Positions 13,698 to 16,412 of a DNA stretch of 16,412 nt are shown here, in pieces (position 1 is the stretch's first letter; every line of letters begins with the position of its first letter). The notes beneath the pieces are model-generated. The model made no database searches, was not told the origin of the DNA, and saw only the letters and a list, made by a program, of their open reading frames with translations. A program made the translations under genes and the position numbers. This DNA comes from Chroococcidiopsidaceae cyanobacterium CP_BM_RX_35 (lineage in GTDB: Bacteria; Cyanobacteriota; Cyanobacteriia; Cyanobacteriales; Chroococcidiopsidaceae), in NCBI GenBank assembly GCA_019242465.1, contig JAFAVL010000288.1, forward strand, positions 1 to 16,412, written 5' to 3'.

Positions 13698-14942
13698 ATG
13701 CTAACACTTAATCACACTTACCGAATTTATCCAACTCTAGACCAACAAGCTCAAATGCTCGAATGGTTGGAGACTTGTAGGCGGTTATATAATCGCTGTC
13801 TACGAGATTTAAAGGATTGGATAAGCAGTCGTAAGTGTAGTATTGATTTCTGCTCTTTGGATAGGGAGTACATCCTGTCTCCTGACATACCTTTTCCTAA
13901 TTACTTGGAGCAGAAAAGACAACTAACCCAATGGAAGAAAACTAACCAATACCTAAAGAAGGTGTATTCTCAAGTCACACAGGATGTGGTTAAAAGGATG
14001 CACAATACTTGGGAAACTTTTAAACAAAGAGGTTATGGATTTCCTCGGTTTAAAAAGTTTGGTCAGTACCGTTCTTTATACTACCCTCAGTTTAAAGCTA
14101 ACCCAATAACAGGTTGTCATATTAAACTGCCGATGATAGGTAACATACCTATTAACCAGCATCGACCTATTCCTGATGGTTTTAAGGTTAAGGGTGTCAG
14201 GGTAGTATCAAGAGCAAGAAATACTCAATGGTATGTAGTTGTCACAATTCAGTGTGATGTATCTACACCAGACACCAAACCATTTGGTAGGGCGATTGGC
14301 ATAGACATTGGGCTGGAAAACTTCTTGACAACCTCTGACAACTTCACGGTAGAACCTGCTCGTTTCTTTCGGGATTTACAAAGTAGGCTGAGAGTGCTGC
14401 AACGTAGAGCCAGTAGAAAGCAGAAGCGGTCTAAGAACCGGGAGAAGTCACAAGTTAAAGTTGCTAGATTACACCATGAAATATCGAATATTCGTAAAAA
14501 CTTTCACGCTTCTGTAGCTCATCAACTGTGTGACCAAGCGGATACTATTTTTGTTGAAGATATAGATTTTCGTGTGTCTTCAAAAGGATTCCTTGGTAAA
14601 CATATGTTGGATGGTGCCTTTGGTCAATTCAGGACGTTGCTGCAATGGGTCTGTTGGAAAAGAGGTAAATACTTTGGCGAAGTAGACCACAAATTTACTT
14701 CTCAAATTTGCCCAAGTTGTGGGTCTCATACTGGAAAGAAAGAGCTTTCAAACCGAGAGCATCATTGCCCTGAATGTGGGTATCAAACTACCCGTGATCA
14801 TGCTGCTGCTCAAGTGATAAAATTACGTGGTGAATCTAATATAGTACCCATGGACGGTGGGGAAGGGAAACTGTCTGCTGACTGCGTACTAACGGGGAAG
14901 ACAACTTCTAGTCAAGTGCAACGCAGAAATGTCTCAATGTGA
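13698..14942 (+). CDS. tnpB: TnpB, RNA-guided nuclease of IS200/IS605 type
   Basis: A 414-residue TnpB, ancestor-type relative of Cas12, cutting DNA guided by an RNA made from the element's right end. Layout: N-terminal helix-turn-helix/wedge part (HTYRIYPTLDQQAQMLEWLE), a wedge region with GYGFPRFKKFGQYRSLYYPQ, then the split RuvC nuclease: GRAIGIDIGLENF (Asp203), ADTIFVEDIDF (Glu287) and TTRDHAAAQV (Asp367). A zinc ribbon lies between the last two RuvC parts: CPSC (338, 341) and CPEC (357, 360). All catalytic and zinc residues are present and length is normal, so it may be active. The ATG follows TAAACTATAGTC, a possible -10 region. No tnpA is nearby; movement would need transposase in trans. 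Confidence 0.92.
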   Translation: MLTLNHTYRIYPTLDQQAQMLEWLETCRRLYNRCLRDLKDWISSRKCSIDFCSLDREYILSPDIPFPNYLEQKRQLTQWKKTNQYLKKVYSQVTQDVVKRMHNTWETFKQRGYGFPRFKKFGQYRSLYYPQFKANPITGCHIKLPMIGNIPINQHRPIPDGFKVKGVRVVSRARNTQWYVVVTIQCDVSTPDTKPFGRAIGIDIGLENFLTTSDNFTVEPARFFRDLQSRLRVLQRRASRKQKRSKNREKSQVKVARLHHEISNIRKNFHASVAHQLCDQADTIFVEDIDFRVSSKGFLGKHMLDGAFGQFRTLLQWVCWKRGKYFGEVDHKFTSQICPSCGSHTGKKELSNREHHCPECGYQTTRDHAAAQVIKLRGESNIVPMDGGEGKLSADCVLTGKTTSSQVQRRNVSM

Positions 14943-14990
14943 GTTGAGAAGCCCACGCTGTCACGTAAGTGCAGCGCTGGGAGTACGTCA
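14870..14990 (+). ncRNA. Candidate omega RNA (reRNA) at the tnpB 3' end
   Basis: TnpB guide RNAs normally overlap the end of tnpB and run through the right end of the element into flanking DNA, which serves as guide. Here the last codons of tnpB are followed at once by the hairpin 14952-14981, a suitable scaffold end. The 5' limit is a guess and the guide would begin near 14985-14990. There is no direct evidence of transcription. Confidence 0.35.
14952..14981 (+). repeat. Right-end hairpin of the tnpB element
   Basis: CCCACGCTG (14952-14960) pairs with CAGCG and TGGG (14972-14981), giving 9 bp with a single C bulge at 14977 and an 11-base loop. The preceding GAGAAGCCCAC resembles the AAGCCCAC found at many IS605-type right ends. 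Confidence 0.6.
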
Positions 14991-15139
14991 CAGCGCATCT
15001 ACTTCCACTTCACCTAATCCAGTTTTCCGACTGGTAAATAGCTCCTTAATCCGTCAGTTGTCGCGCTTTGAAGCGGCGAAGCCGCCTGAGCGAAAGTTAA
15101 TAGCTAGACACAGCTCTATCTACCTCAATGAGGCTTGAA

Positions 15140-15169
15140 ATTTACCTTCACTTAACTTAAATTTAACCA
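15140..15169 (+). promoter_or_regulatory. Pho box facing the methyltransferase pseudogene
   Basis: Three 8-mers repeat every 11 bp: ATTTACCT, CTTAACTT, TTTAACCA, with spacers TCA and AAA. The last two fit PyTTAAPyPy(T/A) perfectly; the first fits at 6 of 8. The box ends 59 bp before the ATG at 15229, a normal position, with a possible -10 (GATTAT) near 15184-15189. It points away from the Pho box at 13552-13581. Confidence 0.65.
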
Positions 15170-15228
15170 CAACAGCTCGATCGGATTATCGGAGATTCAG
15201 CCGCCAAGTTGACGAGGAAGGACAGAAG

Positions 15229-15622
15229 ATGACCAACTCTAGGCTCAATCGGTTACTAGAAGAGCAAATCGCCTATTACAAGGCGCGCGCCAACGAGTAT
15301 GATGAGTGGTTTCTGCGCCAGGGACGTTATGACCGAGACCACGAACTCAACCAGCAATGGTTTGCGGAAGTAGCACAACTGACAGAGGCACTGGCAGCTA
15401 GAGTTCCCACAGAGAGGGTATTGGAGTTGACCTGTGGGACAGGACTATGGACATAACATCTTGTCCGCTTGGGTCAAAGCGTCACTGCTACGAACTCAGT
15501 TTAAGCGAGTGATTGGTGTCGATCCAGATCCGGAAATGCTGAGAGAAGCTCAACAACATATCCGGTTGATTAGTCAATATCAGACGGCATCAAACCAGGC
15601 ACTTCGTAGCGCAGCGCAATAG
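15229..15622 (+). pseudogene. SAM-dependent methyltransferase, broken and apparently chimeric
   Basis: The first 75 codons read as a class I SAM-dependent methyltransferase start: RLNRLLEEQIAYYKARANEY, DEWFLRQGRYDRDHELNQQW, then motif I VLELTCGTGLWT. TAA at 15454-15456 interrupts it; reading through gives HLVRLGQSVTA, the expected next strand, so a single change made the stop. From about 15485, in another phase, LLRTQFKRVIGVDPDPEMLR-EAQQ appears. This is also a motif I/II methyltransferase piece, but it repeats the 'VDPxPEML' acidic-residue step already covered by the first part. So two different methyltransferases seem to be joined. The frame ends at 15620-15622 after unrelated residues. The start ATG has GGAAGGA upstream and lies 59 bp after a Pho box. 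The product is non-functional as it stands. Confidence 0.7.
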
Positions 15623-15629
15623 CAAGTAA

Positions 15630-15656
15630 GACACAAAGAACCTATGGCTTTGTGTC
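15630..15656. terminator. Hairpin after the methyltransferase pseudogene
   Basis: GACACAAAG (15630-15638) and CTTTGTGTC (15648-15656) form a perfect 9-bp stem with a 9-base loop. It is followed by CTTTGTGCC rather than a T-run, so a terminator role is only possible; a small repeat is the alternative. Confidence 0.4.
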
Positions 15657-15669
15657 CTTTGTGCCTAAC

Positions 15670-15718
15670 GCGCTGTCACGCTAACGCCTTCGGCTTCGCT
15701 TCGCTAGCGCTACGATGA
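15670..15718. repeat. Cyanobacterial palindromic repeat
   Basis: CGCTA (15679-15683) and TAGCG (15705-15709) flank a core with repeated GCTTCG/CTTCG words. GC-rich palindromes of this kind are frequent between genes in filamentous cyanobacteria. It lies downstream of the porin stop and may help end that transcript. Confidence 0.5.
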
Positions 15719-15762
15719 GCGTGGTTAATTATTAACCAAGGGTATTCACGCCGTAGATGGTA

Positions 15763-16412
15763 TTAGAACGTAAAGGTGGTACGCAGGGTGCCAACATAAT
15801 CTGCCGCGTTTCTGCTGTTGGCTTCAGGGTTGAAGATAATTAATGCACCAGGCGTGATGGCAATATTGTCATTCAGTCGGTAGCGGTAGAATATCTCTGC
15901 TTGATAGGAAACGCTGTTATCGATACGGCGTCTGTTCCTGAAACCCCCTTGGCTGGAGCTAGAAGCAGATTCTCGGGCATCGTTAGAAGTCACGCGCGGC
16001 GGTTGACCAAACAGCAGCCCCAACAGGCTGCCCTTTGAGCCAATGTCTGGTAGGGCAATGCCGCCAGCGAAGTACCAAATATCGGCTTTCGCTCCCCTAT
16101 TTCCACTTACGCTACCTCCATTGGCAATGTTGGCACTACCACCGGCCAGGGGCGAGATACTTCTGGAAGCAATCGCCTGAGTATAGCCGCCCCAACCAAA
16201 AATAATCAGATGTTTGTTGGGACGAATGCTGGCTTCCACACCATAGTTGTTGGCTGAGGTGGGAACGTTACCAAATGGTGAGTTTGCTAATTGAGTCCCT
16301 GTGTTGTCAAAAATGGAGACTGTACCATTCCGTCTTCCAACGCTGTCGTAGGAGCGGGCGTATGTTAGACCTAGGTTGAAGTATTTGCTGGCATTGATAT
16401 CGACCTGAGCGA
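15763..16412 (-). CDS. OprB-type / iron-uptake porin, C-terminal part
   Basis: The minus-strand frame is open to the window edge and gives about 216 residues; the GTG at 16239 is not the true start, since coding continues upstream (FNLGLTYARSYDSVGRRNGT … NNYGVEASIRPNKHLIIFGW). Alternating beta-strands, Gly/Asn-rich loops, and an end in TLRTTFTF with a terminal aromatic residue mark an outer-membrane beta-barrel. The segment FYRYRLNDNIAITPGALIIFNPEAN is the hallmark end of cyanobacterial SLH-OprB porins, often annotated as iron uptake porins. The N-terminal SLH domain lies outside the window. It would form a passive or solute-selective pore in the outer membrane. Convergent with the methyltransferase pseudogene. 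Confidence 0.88.
   Translation of the reverse strand, partial: AQVDINASKYFNLGLTYARSYDSVGRRNGTVSIFDNTGTQLANSPFGNVPTSANNYGVEASIRPNKHLIIFGWGGYTQAIASRSISPLAGGSANIANGGSVSGNRGAKADIWYFAGGIALPDIGSKGSLLGLLFGQPPRVTSNDARESASSSSQGGFRNRRRIDNSVSYQAEIFYRYRLNDNIAITPGALIIFNPEANSRNAADYVGTLRTTFTF

Larger units (their letters stand above)
13660..14990 (+). mobile_element. tnpB-only IS200/IS605-type element (IS1341-like), approximate limits
   Basis: The element holds one gene, tnpB, and no tnpA on either strand. At the left, GCACA-CAAAAGT-TGTGC (13669-13685) forms a small hairpin just before the gene, as in subterminal hairpins of IS605-type ends. At the right, CCCACGCTG/CAGCG-C-TGGG (14952-14981) forms a hairpin right after the stop, again typical. 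Exact ends are not resolved, because these elements make no target duplication. It sits between two divergent Pho boxes. Confidence 0.6.
14943..15228. other. 286-bp intergenic region after tnpB
   Basis: It holds the right-end hairpin (14952-14981), a short palindrome GCGGC-GAA-GCCGC at about 15074-15086, and the Pho box (15140-15169). A short open frame on the plus strand here (14929-15138) overlaps the tnpB end, lacks recognisable features and is not called. Confidence 0.5.

Noticed and set aside
15434..15622. Separate small gene starting at 15434
   Set aside because: Its start lies inside methyltransferase motif I in another phase, and only the part from about 15485 resembles a methyltransferase; treated as part of the broken gene.
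1..16412. tRNA, rRNA, riboswitch or CRISPR array
   Set aside because: No cloverleaf with TTCRANY arm, rRNA core, recognised riboswitch core or regularly spaced repeats was found by eye; a covariance-model search was not possible.

Overview
The window looks like cyanobacterial chromosome. Protein families (OprB-type porin, DODA-like small protein, MgtC/DUF4010 membrane protein, orphan sulfate and sulfonate binding proteins), scattered GCGATCGC-type octamers, several decayed insertion sequences and tandem PyTTAAPyPy(T/A) Pho boxes all fit a filamentous or Chroococcidiopsis-like cyanobacterium. The genus cannot be fixed from the sequence alone.

Layout. (1) 1-3640 is an accessory, decaying region. 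It holds the tail of a TetR-type regulator, a DOPA 4,5-dioxygenase-like gene, a GNAT acetyltransferase, and an SDR gene whose N-terminal part is lost where a 1420-bp IS (19-bp terminal inverted repeats, ISNCY-like) sits. The IS transposase carries one in-frame TGA. Directly beyond the IS lies the frameshifted N-terminal part of an unrelated IS4-type transposase, so the locus has suffered a deletion or rearrangement, not a simple insertion. (2) 3725-10833 is a sulfur-assimilation block on the minus strand: sbpA-like sulfate-binding protein followed by a SulP permease, and upstream an SsuA-like sulfonate-binding lipoprotein followed by a 791-residue PHP/DUF3604-like metallohydrolase. Each of the two transcription units is preceded by a related partly palindromic motif (18 of 25 bases shared), a candidate common sulfur-responsive operator. 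Neither binding protein has ABC permease or ATPase genes next to it. A 172-bp MITE-like element lies between the two units. (3) 10917-11316 is an IS graveyard: a transposase C-terminal fragment on the minus strand back to back with an IS1-type fragment on the plus strand. (4) 11347-13196 is a two-gene minus-strand unit, an MgtC/SapB-DUF4010 membrane protein then a Nudix hydrolase. (5) 13197-15622 holds a repeat-rich divergent intergenic region into which a tnpB-only IS200/IS605-type element with intact RuvC residues appears to have inserted. A Pho box facing the MgtC-like gene lies on one side and a second Pho box facing a methyltransferase gene lies on the other. The methyltransferase itself is broken and appears to be joined to a piece of a second methyltransferase. 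(6) 15763-16412 is the C-terminal part of an OprB-type/iron-uptake porin running off the end.

Working model. The minus-strand block at 3.7-10.8 kb would be induced under sulfur limitation to capture sulfate and organosulfur compounds. The PHP-like protein is the best candidate for something undescribed: no function can be read directly, but its position after a sulfonate-binding protein and under the shared motif suggests release of sulfur from an organic compound. The region around 13.2-15.6 kb looks like a phosphate-starvation divergon disrupted by a TnpB element.
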